From NCBI RefSeq assembly GCF_003202235.1, contig NZ_MASU01000005.1:1426001-1490000 (forward strand): a DNA stretch of 64,000 bases, read 5' to 3'. Within the stretch, counting starts at the first letter, position 1; each line of letters begins with the position of its first letter. The notes beneath the pieces were generated by a model. The model did not search any database. It was not told the DNA's origin and worked only from the letters and a program-made list of their open reading frames with translations. Origin of the DNA: Prauserella flavalba (GTDB taxonomy: Bacteria; Actinomycetota; Actinomycetes; Mycobacteriales; Pseudonocardiaceae). Shown here piece by piece: positions 33,778-41,753 of this stretch. The position numbers and the translations under genes were made by a program.

Positions 33778-34428
33778 TCAAGACCGGGTGGTGGTGCGGT
33801 CGGGTCGTTCCGTCGGCGCGTACCGCGGGCGCCCGGCAGGCCGGAAGACCTGGATCGTCACGCCCTTCGAGTCGACGCGCGACTCGAGCAGCTCGAGCGC
33901 GAGGTCCGCGCCGGTCTCCGGGAACAGTCGCGCGCCCTGGCCGAGAATCACCGGGATCACGATCAGGGTCAGCTCGTCGACCAGCTCGTGCTCCAGCAGC
34001 CACCGGGTCAGGACGCCGCTGCCGTGCACCTGCAGCTCGCCGCCCGGCTTGGCCTTCAGGTCCGCGACCGCGGTTGCGAGATCGCCGGACAGGGCGGTGG
34101 TGCCCGACCACCCCGGATCGGTGAGGGTGGTCGACGCCACGTACTTGGGCCGTGTGTTCAAGGCCCGCACGACGGGTTCCCAGCCGGGGACGTCTTGGGC
34201 CGTCAAGGACCCCCACGAGGCGGCGAACAGCTCGTAGGTCCGCCTGCCGAACAGGAAGGCGTCGGCACGCTGGTAGGTCTGGTTGATGAGGGCGCGGGTC
34301 TCGTGGTCACCCTTGCCCCGGGCCCACCCGCCGCGCTCGAATCCGTTCCTGCGATCCTCGTCCGACGCGTGGCCGTTCCCCTGCATCACTCCGTCGATGG
34401 TCACCTGGGTCATGGTCGTCAGCTTCAT
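33778..34428 (-). CDS. dihydrofolate reductase / RibD C-terminal family protein
   Basis: 216 aa. MKLTTMTQVTIDGVMQG, then RADAFLFGRRTYELFAASWG, YVASTTLTDPGWSGTTALSG and ELQVHGSGVLTRWLLEHELV, LTLIVIPVILGQGARLFPE are the usual segments of the RibD_C/DHFR-like NADPH-dependent reductases. The true substrate is unknown for most members. It is the first gene of a short unit with the YciI-like gene. ATG 34428 is preceded by AGGAAGCGCGACC. Confidence 0.87.
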   Translation of the reverse strand: MKLTTMTQVTIDGVMQGNGHASDEDRRNGFERGGWARGKGDHETRALINQTYQRADAFLFGRRTYELFAASWGSLTAQDVPGWEPVVRALNTRPKYVASTTLTDPGWSGTTALSGDLATAVADLKAKPGGELQVHGSGVLTRWLLEHELVDELTLIVIPVILGQGARLFPETGADLALELLESRVDSKGVTIQVFRPAGRPRYAPTERPDRTTTRS

Positions 34429-34550
34429 GGTCGCGCTTCCTCACCGTCGGCGCCGCCCCGTCGCGGGCGGCCTCACCCCTGCTACGAACAGCACCGCCCC
34501 GATCCGACACCGCCTTCCGGAATTTCCGCGGAGAACGTTCCGGCAGGCGA

Positions 34551-34587
34551 GGAACGAAAGTCCCCGGCAGCGGAGGCTTCCGGCACT
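34551..34587. promoter_or_regulatory. putative tandem DevR-type operators before acg gene
   Basis: GAACGAAAGTCCCC (core AAC-GAAA-GTC, centre 34557.5) and GAGGCTTCCGGCACTG (core GGC-TTCC-GGC, centre 34579.5), 22 bp apart, the second 42 bp before the ATG. The same pair, at the same spacing, precedes the compact acg gene at 47091. Confidence 0.6.
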
Positions 34588-34621
34588 GCCCCGCCGCCGC
34601 GCCACCTGCCATCGTCGGCCC

Positions 34622-35617
34622 ATGACCGCATGGTTTCCCGACAACTACACCGTGACCACGGCCCTCGCGCTCGCCGTGAGGGCTCCATCGGTGCACAACT
34701 CCCAGCCCTGGCGCTGGCGGATCGGCGACCGCAGCGTGCACCTCTACCCGGATACGCAGCGCAGGCTCTCCGTGACCGATCCCGATGAGCGGGACCTGGT
34801 TCTGAGCTGTGGCGCCGCGCTGCACCATGCGCGGGTCGCGTTCGCCGCGCTGGGGTGGCGCACCGAGGTCCACCGGATGCCCAACCCCGCCGAGCCGGAC
34901 CACCTGGCCGCGCTCGAACTGCACCGCCAGGAGCCGGGCAGCGACGAGATCGCGCTCGCCGCCGCGATCCCCCGGCGCCGCACCGACCGGCGCCGGTACA
35001 GCTCCTGGCCCGTCCCCGACCAGTACCTCACCACGATGGCGGAGCAGGCCGCCGCGGACGGAGCCGTGCTGAAAGCGATCCGGGGTGAGCCCGAGCGCCA
35101 CCATGTGGTGCGGGCCCTCTCCGAAGCGGCACGCGTGCACGCCGACGACCCCGCCTACCGGACGGAGCTCGCGGCCTGGAGCGGGCGACACGGCTCCGCC
35201 GAGGGCGTTCCGGCGATCTCCGCCCCGCCGCCCGAGGTCAGCGGCGACGTGCCCACCCGGGCGTTCTCCGACCCCCGCCTCGTGCAGCCGCCGGGCGCGA
35301 CCGCGGAGGGCGACGAGGCGGTGCTGCTCGCGCTCGCCACCGCCTCCGACGACCGGCTGTCACGCCTCCGGGCCGGTGAGGCCACCAGCGCCGTGCTGCT
35401 CACCGCCACCTCGCTCGGTCTCGCCTGTTGCCCGCTGACCGAGCCGCTGGAGGTGCAGACCACCCGCGAGCTGCTGCGCGACCGGGTGACCGACGGGAGC
35501 GCGCCCCAGATGCTGTTGCGCGTCGGGTGGGCACCCATCAACGCCGACCCGCTCCCCGCGACCCCGCGCCATCCCATCGGCGACGTCGTGCGGGGGCTCA
35601 CGTGGAACGCCCCGTAG
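34622..35617 (+). CDS. Acg-type nitroreductase-fold protein (Rv3131/Rv2032 type)
   Basis: 331 aa, the length of mycobacterial Acg proteins. APSVHNSQPWRWRIGDRSVH is the N-terminal flavin-facing motif, followed by LVLSCGAALHHARVAFAALG, RRRTDRRRYSSWPVPDQYL and the C-terminal ATASDDRLSRLRAGEATSAV. The family has a nitroreductase fold that binds FMN in a closed pocket, covered by a lid (about 165-230 here). M. tuberculosis Rv2032, Rv3127 and Rv3131 are DosR-regulon members; a role in flavin storage is proposed. ATG 34622 lacks a strong ribosome site. A hairpin follows. Confidence 0.9.
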   Translation: MTAWFPDNYTVTTALALAVRAPSVHNSQPWRWRIGDRSVHLYPDTQRRLSVTDPDERDLVLSCGAALHHARVAFAALGWRTEVHRMPNPAEPDHLAALELHRQEPGSDEIALAAAIPRRRTDRRRYSSWPVPDQYLTTMAEQAAADGAVLKAIRGEPERHHVVRALSEAARVHADDPAYRTELAAWSGRHGSAEGVPAISAPPPEVSGDVPTRAFSDPRLVQPPGATAEGDEAVLLALATASDDRLSRLRAGEATSAVLLTATSLGLACCPLTEPLEVQTTRELLRDRVTDGSAPQMLLRVGWAPINADPLPATPRHPIGDVVRGLTWNAP

Positions 35618-35629
35618 GGCAACACGAAA

Positions 35630-35664
35630 ACGGGCTCACGGGGCGGAACACCCCGTGAGCCCGT
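35630..35664. terminator. hairpin between convergent acg and USP genes
   Basis: A perfect 14-bp stem (35630-35643 with 35651-35664), 7-nt loop CGGAACA, with GAAAA just before it on the + strand. This gives a T-run on the - strand, so it would best terminate the USP transcript, and it probably works in both directions. Confidence 0.8.
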
Positions 35665-35674
35665 CGCCCGCGGC

Positions 35675-36589
35675 TCAGCCGCGGTGCGCGTCGCGCTCGT
35701 GTCGCACGATCATGACCGGGCAGTGCGCGTGGTGGATCAGCGCCTGGCTCGTCGACCCGAGCAGCAGCCCACTGAAACCACCGCGGCCCCGGCTGCCGAC
35801 GACCAGCAGTGACGCCGTGGCGGACCGCTGAAGCAGCTGGTGCCGGGGACGGTCGCGCACCACGACACGTTCCACGTGCACGTCCGGGTACTTCTCCTGC
35901 CAGCCGGCGAGCCGCTCGGCGAGCAACCGCTCCTGGTCGTCCTCGTACGGGCCACCCTCGAAGTACAGGCGGGCCTGGTTGAACGCGCTGTCGTACTCGA
36001 CGTCCAGCCACGCGTTCACCGCCACCAGCGGCACGCCACGCAGCGACGCCTCATGGTAGGCGACCCCGATCGCCTCCTCGCTGACCGGGCTGCCGTCGAC
36101 ACCGACCACCACGGGACCGTCGGCGGGCGCGGCGCTGCCGTCCTCGTGCTTGCGGAGCACCACCACCGGGCACTGCGCGTGGCTCGCGACCCCGACGGCG
36201 GTGGATCCGGCGAGCATGCCGGTGAAGCCGCCCCGGCCCGACGCGCCCAGCACCACCATGCTCGCCGAGCGCGACTCACGAATCAGCGCAGGAATCGGTT
36301 CACTGCTGGGTTTCGCGGTCTCGATGCGGAGGTCGGAAGCCACTGCCTTGGCCACGTCGTGGCACGAGGCGAGCACTCGCCCGGCCTCCGCCTCAATCGT
36401 CTCGTAGATCTCCGCGCTCGGCGGCAGCCCGGTCCCGAACCCCTCCAGTGCGCTGAACGCGTGCACGATCCGCAGCGTCCGGTTCCGCCGGGCAGCCATG
36501 TCGGCGGCCCAGAGCACGGCATCCGTTCCGCGCTCCGATCCGTCGGTCCCGGCGACGATCGGGCCGTCGGTGATGTCCCCAGTGCTCAT
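35675..36589 (-). CDS. universal stress protein, two USP domains
   Basis: 304 aa. Domain 1 begins GPIVAGTDGSERGTDAVLWA and ends with the loop VVLGASGRGGFTGMLAGSTA. Domain 2 begins GPVVVGVDGSPVSEEAIGVA and has VVGSRGRGGFSGLLLGSTSQ. Both loops keep the G-x2-G-x9-GS/T ATP site. AGGAGGAAGCC precedes ATG 36589. Two-domain USPs are abundant in the DosR regulon (for example Rv2623, Rv1996, Rv2005c). It is divergent from the Hrp1-type gene, with two operator-like palindromes between them. Confidence 0.93.
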   Translation of the reverse strand: MSTGDITDGPIVAGTDGSERGTDAVLWAADMAARRNRTLRIVHAFSALEGFGTGLPPSAEIYETIEAEAGRVLASCHDVAKAVASDLRIETAKPSSEPIPALIRESRSASMVVLGASGRGGFTGMLAGSTAVGVASHAQCPVVVLRKHEDGSAAPADGPVVVGVDGSPVSEEAIGVAYHEASLRGVPLVAVNAWLDVEYDSAFNQARLYFEGGPYEDDQERLLAERLAGWQEKYPDVHVERVVVRDRPRHQLLQRSATASLLVVGSRGRGGFSGLLLGSTSQALIHHAHCPVMIVRHERDAHRG

Positions 36590-36648
36590 GGCTTCCTCCT
36601 CGTGCGATTCAGTCCACTTCGAACGTAGGAGCCCCGGATTCCCCCCGC

Positions 36649-36688
36649 TGCGGCCATTGGTCACCGCGCCGGTGACTTAGTGCCCTGG
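36649..36688. promoter_or_regulatory. putative tandem DevR-type operators
   Basis: TGCGGCCATTGGTCACCG (core GCC-ATTG-GTC, centre 36657.5) and GGTGACTTAGTGCCCTGG (core GAC-TTAG-TGC, centre 36678.5), 21 bp apart. The first is 68 bp from the USP start and the second 63 bp from the CBS start. Confidence 0.55.
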
Positions 36689-36741
36689 CCCGTGCTCACC
36701 GGCCCGCCGAGCATGGATCACGAGAAGGGGAGGCGTGCACC

Positions 36742-37167
36742 ATGCGAATCCACGAGATCATGAGCAGGCCCGTGGTCGCGGTGACGACCGAGGCGACCCC
36801 GGCGGAGACCGCCGAGGTGCTGCATCGCGAGGGCTTCACCACGCTGCCGGTGCTCGACCGCCGGGGCCGGCTGGCGGGCTTGGTCGGCGAGCCGGAGGTG
36901 GTCGGGTACTTCCTCGGTGAGGCCCGGCGGGCCGCCGCGCCGTACGGCCCGGACGTACGGCAGGAGGCCACCGCGGGCGGGCTGATGCGCACACCGGCGG
37001 CTTCCGTGCACACGGAGGCGACCGTCGCCGACGCCGTCACCACGATGCTCGAGGGCGCGCAGCGGTGCCTGCCCGTCGTCGGCGATGACGGGCAGGTGGT
37101 GGGGATCGTCAGCTGGCGGGACGTCCTGCGCCGGGTGATCCTCCCGGCCGGCTCTGCCCGAAGCTGA
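36742..37167 (+). CDS. CBS-pair protein (Hrp1/Rv2626c type)
   Basis: 141 aa made only of two CBS motifs: MRIHEIMSRPVVAVTTEATP to LVGEPEVVGYFLG, and GLMRTPAASVHTEATVADAV to GIVSWRDVLRRVIL. M. tuberculosis Hrp1 (Rv2626c, 143 aa) is a strongly induced DosR-regulon protein with the same organisation, but the two Cys that bridge in Hrp1 are not seen here. AGGGGAGGCG sits 7 bp before ATG 36742. It converges with the 53-aa membrane protein gene, gap 5 bp. Confidence 0.88.
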   Translation: MRIHEIMSRPVVAVTTEATPAETAEVLHREGFTTLPVLDRRGRLAGLVGEPEVVGYFLGEARRAAAPYGPDVRQEATAGGLMRTPAASVHTEATVADAVTTMLEGAQRCLPVVGDDGQVVGIVSWRDVLRRVILPAGSARS

Positions 37168-37172
37168 GCGGT

Positions 37173-37334
37173 TCAGGCACGCCTGCGGGAACGTCGCGAA
37201 CCCGCACCCAGCGAACCGATCAGGTCGATGGCCAGGCACACGAACAGCGCGATACCCCAGTTGTTCCACGGCCCCCAGGACGCCACGTCCGGGGTGCCCG
37301 CGATGAGCCACACGATGAGCCAGATGACGGTCAT
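37173..37334 (-). CDS. small membrane protein, 53 aa
   Basis: A 53-codon frame: MTVIWLIVWLIAGTPDVASW, then GPWNNWGIALFVCLAIDLIG and a basic tail GSRRSRRRA. Two short hydrophobic helices (about 3-12 and 27-43) are separated by a Trp-rich turn (SWGPWNNWG), and positive charges at the C-terminus suggest that end is cytoplasmic. Its ATG (37332-37334) overlaps the TGA of the USP gene as ATGA, so it is probably co-translated as the last gene of the USP-USP unit. Nearly all third bases are G or C. I do not recognise a named family; function is unknown. Confidence 0.78.
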   Translation of the reverse strand: MTVIWLIVWLIAGTPDVASWGPWNNWGIALFVCLAIDLIGSLGAGSRRSRRRA

Positions 37335-38242
37335 GGCGCCACGTCCTTACCGGTCGACTGTGGACGGACGACGGCGACGGGGCACGGCGCGTGCACGACC
37401 AGCGTCCGGCTCGTCGAGCCGAGCAGCATGCCGGTGAACCCGCCCCGGCCCCGGCTGCCGACCACCACCAGCTGCGCCCTCTCCCCGAGCTCGAGCAGCG
37501 TCCGCACCGGGCGCCCGCGCTCCACGACGGCCTCCACCGTGACATCGGGGTAGCGTTGCCGGCAGTCGGCGAGCTGCTCCTCCAGCATCGCGCCCTCCCG
37601 GGCGTCGACGTCCGCGGGGTCGATCGTCAGCGGGTACATCCGCACGGTGGCCTCGAGTGTGACGTCGTTCCACACGTGCACCGCCACCAGCGGCACGCGG
37701 CGTCGCGCCGCCTCGGCGAAGGCGAATTCGACGGCGAGCCTGCTCGCCTCGGACTCGTCGATGCCGACCACCACCGGCCCCTCGGTGGGCGGCACGTCGT
37801 CGGGACGCTTGCCCCGGACCACGATCACCGGACACTCGCCGTGGGCGGCCAGCGCCACGGCCACGGACCCGATGGGCAGGCCACTGAAGCCGCCCAAACC
37901 GCGGGAGCCGAGCACGACCAGTGTGGCACCGCGCGATTCGCCGAGCAGCGCGGTGGTCGCGAGCTTCTCCGTCAGCGCGGTCTCCACCTCGACACCGGGC
38001 GCTGCCTTCTCTGCGGCCTCCTTCGCCTCCCGCAACCAGCCTTCACCCTGCTTGCGCAGCCCCTCCCGCACCTCGTGCGCCGTGGCGAGGAACCCCGGGT
38101 AGCCGTGGTCGGGCACCAGGTAGGCGTGGACGAGCCGCAGCCGCGCGCCATGCCGCTCGGCCTCGGCGGCGGCCCAGGCCGCGGCGTGCAGTGCGGAGGC
38201 GGAACCGTCCACACCCGAGACGATCGTGTCCGTGTCGGTCAT
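37331..38242 (-). CDS. universal stress protein, two USP domains
   Basis: 303 aa. Domain 1 begins TIVSGVDGSASALHAAAWAA and ends with VVLGSRGLGGFSGLPIGSVA. Domain 2 begins GPVVVGIDESEASRLAVEFA and ends with VVGSRGRGGFTGMLLGSTSR. Both ATP loops are present. It overlaps the upstream USP stop (ATGA, 38239-38242) and the downstream 53-aa gene start (ATGA, 37331-37334), forming a three-gene translationally coupled chain. Confidence 0.93.
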   Translation of the reverse strand: MTDTDTIVSGVDGSASALHAAAWAAAEAERHGARLRLVHAYLVPDHGYPGFLATAHEVREGLRKQGEGWLREAKEAAEKAAPGVEVETALTEKLATTALLGESRGATLVVLGSRGLGGFSGLPIGSVAVALAAHGECPVIVVRGKRPDDVPPTEGPVVVGIDESEASRLAVEFAFAEAARRRVPLVAVHVWNDVTLEATVRMYPLTIDPADVDAREGAMLEEQLADCRQRYPDVTVEAVVERGRPVRTLLELGERAQLVVVGSRGRGGFTGMLLGSTSRTLVVHAPCPVAVVRPQSTGKDVAP

Positions 38243-39180
38243 GTTCTCTCCTTGGTCGAGGTTCGTGGCCGCTCACCGGCCGGTGCGGCACGCACGATCA
38301 GCACGGGGCACGGCGCGGAGTAGACCAGCGCGTTGCTCGTCGAGCCGAGCAGCAGCCCGCTGAAGCCGCCCCGGCCCCTGGTCCCGACCACCACCAACTG
38401 CGCCCGCTCCGCGAGGCGGAGCAGACTGTGGGCGGGCCGGTCACGGGTGACAACCCGTTTCACGGTGACGTCGGGGTACCGTTCCCGCCAGCCGGCGAGC
38501 CGCTCGGCGAGTACCACGTGCTCCGCGGTTTCTATCTCGTCCCAAGGCGCGTTGTCGGCGAACGACCCGAACGCGCTCACGAGCGGCACGTCGCTCCACG
38601 CGTGCACGGCGACCAGCGGGCAGTTCCGCAGGGACGCCTCCTCGAAGGCCGCGGCCACGGCGGCGTCGGACAACGGCGAGCCGTCCACGCCGACCACCAC
38701 GGGCCCCTCGGCGGGCGGCTCCGCACCCGGCGTGCGGCCACGCACCACGACCACGGGGCACGGCCCGTGCGAGACGAGTGCGATGGCCACCGAACCGACG
38801 AACGTGCCGGTGAACTCACCGAGGCCGCGCGTGCCGACCACGAGCATCCGCGCGCGGGCTGCCTGCTCCCGCAGCACCGGGATGGCGCCGCCGAGGAGGC
38901 ATTCCGTGGTCACGGTCAGCTCGCCCAGGCCGGCCGCGGCCTTCGCGGCGACGTCGGCGGCCTCGGCGAGCCTGCGGCGGCCCTCCTCCTCCAGCCCGTC
39001 GAAGTAACCGGGAGCCAGGCCGACTCCCGCACCGTACGGGGCGGCCACAGTCAGTGCCGCCACGATCTTCAGCGGCACGTGGTGCAGAGCCGCCGCACGC
39101 GCCGCCCAAGCCGTGGCCCGCAGCGCCGATTCCGACCCGTCCACGCCCACGAGAACGGGCGCGTTGCCGGCAGCGGTCAT
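38239..39180 (-). CDS. universal stress protein, two USP domains
   Basis: 313 aa. Domain 1 is APVLVGVDGSESALRATAWA to VVGTRGLGEFTGTFVGSVAI. Domain 2 is GPVVVGVDGSPLSDAAVAAA to VVGTRGRGGFSGLLLGSTSN, both with ATP loops. It is closely similar to the USP at 54901 (shared PCPVLIVR end and APYGAG near residue 45), so the two probably arose by duplication. Start 39180 has CTGGAGGAACC upstream; the open frame continues to 39930, but only across the divergent promoter and antisense to tgs. It is the first gene of the USP-USP-small-protein unit. Confidence 0.92.
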   Translation of the reverse strand: MTAAGNAPVLVGVDGSESALRATAWAARAAALHHVPLKIVAALTVAAPYGAGVGLAPGYFDGLEEEGRRRLAEAADVAAKAAAGLGELTVTTECLLGGAIPVLREQAARARMLVVGTRGLGEFTGTFVGSVAIALVSHGPCPVVVVRGRTPGAEPPAEGPVVVGVDGSPLSDAAVAAAFEEASLRNCPLVAVHAWSDVPLVSAFGSFADNAPWDEIETAEHVVLAERLAGWRERYPDVTVKRVVTRDRPAHSLLRLAERAQLVVVGTRGRGGFSGLLLGSTSNALVYSAPCPVLIVRAAPAGERPRTSTKERT

Positions 39181-39237
39181 GGGTTCCTCCAGTCGTGGTC
39201 GCTCCACCCAGCGTGACCGCGACCCGCCCCTCACGGC

Positions 39238-39327
39238 GTGGGCCGAAAGCCCCCAGTCGTGATGACCTCGGCCCTTCCTGCCCTTCCTGCCCTTCCTGCC
39301 CTTCCACAGAGGTCTTCCGGCCCTGCT
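39238..39327. promoter_or_regulatory. putative DevR-type operators in the USP/tgs divergent gap
   Basis: Three sites: GTGGGCCGAAAGCCCCC (core GCC-GAAA-GCC, centre 39246.5), GATGACCTCGGCCCTTCC (core GAC-CTCG-GCC, centre 39268.5, 22 bp away) and AGAGGTCTTCCGGCCCTGCT (core GTC-TTCC-GGC, centre 39316.5). The first two are 66 and 88 bp from the USP start; the third is 94 bp from the tgs start. Confidence 0.6.
39272..39305 (+). repeat. 9-bp tandem repeat
   Basis: CCCTTCCTG three times, then CCCTTCC (3.8 copies). The unit contains the right arm of the neighbouring operator (GGCCCTTCC), so it may have grown from it. It separates the USP-side operators from the tgs-side one. Confidence 0.85.
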
Positions 39328-39409
39328 CCGGCCCTCCCCGGCGATGGCAGTGTCGGGAAACGCGATACCGCAACCGCTGGCGCACGACGACGGCGCAGGG
39401 GAGCCTCCG

Positions 39410-40747
39410 ATGGACCGACTCGGACTCGTCGACACCGCCTTCCTCGACGCGGAGGACGCGGACCGGCACCTCTCGATGGCGATCGCCTCGATCGCGATTC
39501 TCGACGGCCCCGCACCGGGCCGGGAGGAGATCGGCACCGCGCTCGCGGCGAAGGCCACGATGCTGCCCCGCAGCCGCCAGCGGGTCGAGCGGGCGCGCTG
39601 GAGCACCGCCCGCGTCTGGGTGGACGACCACCGGTTCGACATCTCGCACCACCTCAAGCGGGTCGCCGTGCCCACGCCCGGCGACCGGCGGGCGCTATTC
39701 GACATCGTCGGCGACATCATGTCGCGCAGGCTCGACCGGGACCATCCGTTGTGGGAGTGCTGGGTGATCGAAGGCCTTGAGGGCCGCCGGTGGGCGCTGC
39801 TCACCAAGGTGCACCACTGCATGGCGGACGGCGTGGTCGGCAGTAGGCTCCTGGACAGCATCTGCGACCACTCTCCGGCCACCGGGCACCCCGCTGCGGA
39901 GCCGCCCGCCGCACGCCACAACGGGGGCACGGCCGTGCGGGATATCGTGAAGGTCCTCCGGTCGCCGGGCAGTCTCGTGGGTCAGGCCAGGCGGTTGGCC
40001 GTCAGCACGGTCTCCTTCGCCCGCGGCCTGCTGCCGGTGGCCCCGTCGTCGTTGATGGGACCGCTGGTGAGCCAGCGGCGCTTCGCGTCCGTCAGCGCCT
40101 CGCTCACCGACCTGCACGAGACAGGCGCCCACTACGGCGCGACGGTGAACGACGTCGCGCTGGCCGCGGTCACCGCCGCCTTCCGCACGCTGTTGCTCAG
40201 CCGCGGGGTAGAGCCGACGGCGAACTCGGTGCGCGCGCTCGTCCCGGTGAGCCTGCACGACGCGGGCGACGGGGAAGCGGGCAACCGCCTGTCGTGGATG
40301 CTGCCGAGGCTGCCGGTGGAGCTGGCCGACCCCGTCGAACGGCTGCACGCGGTTCACACGACGATGAGCACGCTCAAAGGCGCGCACCAGGCGGACACAG
40401 CGACCGTGGCGACCGCGCTGGGCTCGTTGTTGCCACCGGGTCCCATCTCGTGGGGCATCCGGGCGGCCACCCACCTGCCGCAGCACAGCATCACCACGGT
40501 CACCACGAACGTGCCCGGCCCACGGCACCAGCTGTACCTGCTGGGCAGGCCGATCGTGGAGATCATTCCGTACGTGCCCATCGCGGTCCGCCTGCGCACC
40601 GGGATCGCGTTCCTGAGCTACCACGATCGGCTGACGTTCGGGATCACGGCCGACCTCGACGCCGTGCCCGAAGCGGACCTGTTCGCACAGGCCATCGCCG
40701 ACGGTCTCGCCGAGCTCGTGCGGAAAGCGGGGGCGGGTGCCGGCTGA
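39410..40747 (+). CDS. wax ester synthase / diacylglycerol acyltransferase (Tgs type)
   Basis: 445 aa from ATG 39410. MDRLGLVDTAFLDAEDADRH is the usual WS/DGAT beginning, the catalytic HHxxxDG is KVHHCMADGVVGS at about residue 135, and NDVALAAVTAAFRTLL and TTNVPGPRHQLYLLGRPI are the family's second-half motifs. It esterifies diacylglycerol with acyl-CoA to make storage triacylglycerol. M. tuberculosis tgs1 (Rv3130c) is the main DosR-regulon TAG synthase. GGGGAGCCTCC lies just before 39410; a longer frame from 39344 has no comparable site and the family does not have the extra residues. It ends 10 bp from the convergent mgtE-like gene. Confidence 0.92.
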   Translation: MDRLGLVDTAFLDAEDADRHLSMAIASIAILDGPAPGREEIGTALAAKATMLPRSRQRVERARWSTARVWVDDHRFDISHHLKRVAVPTPGDRRALFDIVGDIMSRRLDRDHPLWECWVIEGLEGRRWALLTKVHHCMADGVVGSRLLDSICDHSPATGHPAAEPPAARHNGGTAVRDIVKVLRSPGSLVGQARRLAVSTVSFARGLLPVAPSSLMGPLVSQRRFASVSASLTDLHETGAHYGATVNDVALAAVTAAFRTLLLSRGVEPTANSVRALVPVSLHDAGDGEAGNRLSWMLPRLPVELADPVERLHAVHTTMSTLKGAHQADTATVATALGSLLPPGPISWGIRAATHLPQHSITTVTTNVPGPRHQLYLLGRPIVEIIPYVPIAVRLRTGIAFLSYHDRLTFGITADLDAVPEADLFAQAIADGLAELVRKAGAGAG

Positions 40748-40757
40748 GCGCGCGGCC

Positions 40758-41753
40758 TCAGCCGACGATCAGCGTCGCGGTGGACAGGTAGATGACGATC
40801 GACAGCAGGTCCTGCACGACCGTCGCGAGTGGACCGGAGCCGTACACCGGGTCGGCGCCGAGCCTGGAGAACACCCACGGCAGCACCATCGCGACCAGCG
40901 TCGCGATCGAGCACGCGGCGAACAGGGCCAGCCCCACCGCCAGTGCCACGTCGGCGTCGCCCCACAGCCACACCGTGAGCGGGAAGGAGATCAGCGCCAG
41001 CAGCGACCCGATCGCGAGCCCGCTCACCAGCTCGCGGACGGCCACCCGCCCCACCGGTACCCCGACGGAGAGACCGCGCACCACCAGCGTCTCCGTCTGC
41101 GTCCCGACGGCGTCGGCGAGGTAGACCACCGCCGGCACGAAGAACGCAAGCAGCACCTGGCGTTCGAGCGCGTCCTCGAACGCGCCCACCAGCCCGGCGG
41201 AGAGCATCGCGCCGGCGAGCCCGACGAGCAGCCACGGAATGCGGTGCCACAGGCGTTTTCGCAACCGCTCGGTGCTCGCCTGCCTGGCCGCCGACGCGGT
41301 GCCGAGGAAGCCGCCGAGCCTGGCGAGGTCCTGGTCGTGCTCTGTCAGCAGCACGGTCATCAGCCGCTGCGGCGGAATGAGCCCCACGAACCGGCCGTCG
41401 TCGTCTACCACGGCGAGGCCGGGTTCCCCGTGGTGCAGCGCCGCCCATGCCGCGCGTTCCTGGTGCGTGCCGGGTGCGACGACGGGCGGGTCGGGGTCCA
41501 TCACGGCGGCGACCGTGGCGTCCCGGTCGGCGGCCAGCAGCCGCTCGATCGTCACCAGCCCGGCGAGGCGCGTGCCCCGGCACACGGCGACCACGGCCGC
41601 GCTGTCGAACCGTTGCCCACGCAGGCCTGACAGTACGGCATCGACGCCGTCGTCGGGCGCCGCGACCGGGACCCGCGCGGTCGCGTGTGCGGCGGCGGTG
41701 CCCAGCAGCCCCGCGCCGTCCTCCGTCTCCGCGGCTGCCACGGAGGCCGTCAC
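40758..41753 (-). CDS. mgtE: MgtE-like magnesium transporter with CBS pair
   Basis: 331 aa. Residues about 35-140 are a CBS pair (QRFDSAAVVAVCRGTRLAGL, AVVDDDGRFVGLIPPQRLMT). Residues 175-331 are five membrane helices of the MgtE type (RIPWLLVGLAGAMLSAGLVG, FFVPAVVYLADAVGTQTETL, the conserved GTQ-E motif). MgtE channels open when the CBS gate senses low Mg2+. The usual N-terminal superhelical N domain is missing, so it is shorter than the 450-aa family norm. GTG 41753 overlaps the stop of the upstream gene (GTGA); a GTG at 41798 is also possible. Confidence 0.85.
   Translation of the reverse strand: MTASVAAAETEDGAGLLGTAAAHATARVPVAAPDDGVDAVLSGLRGQRFDSAAVVAVCRGTRLAGLVTIERLLAADRDATVAAVMDPDPPVVAPGTHQERAAWAALHHGEPGLAVVDDDGRFVGLIPPQRLMTVLLTEHDQDLARLGGFLGTASAARQASTERLRKRLWHRIPWLLVGLAGAMLSAGLVGAFEDALERQVLLAFFVPAVVYLADAVGTQTETLVVRGLSVGVPVGRVAVRELVSGLAIGSLLALISFPLTVWLWGDADVALAVGLALFAACSIATLVAMVLPWVFSRLGADPVYGSGPLATVVQDLLSIVIYLSTATLIVG

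Noticed and set aside
32921-34428. MmcQ-YciI-DHFR-like genes as part of the dormancy system
   Set aside because: They lack operator-like pairs and known regulon homologues. They are treated as unrelated housekeeping genes lying inside the island.
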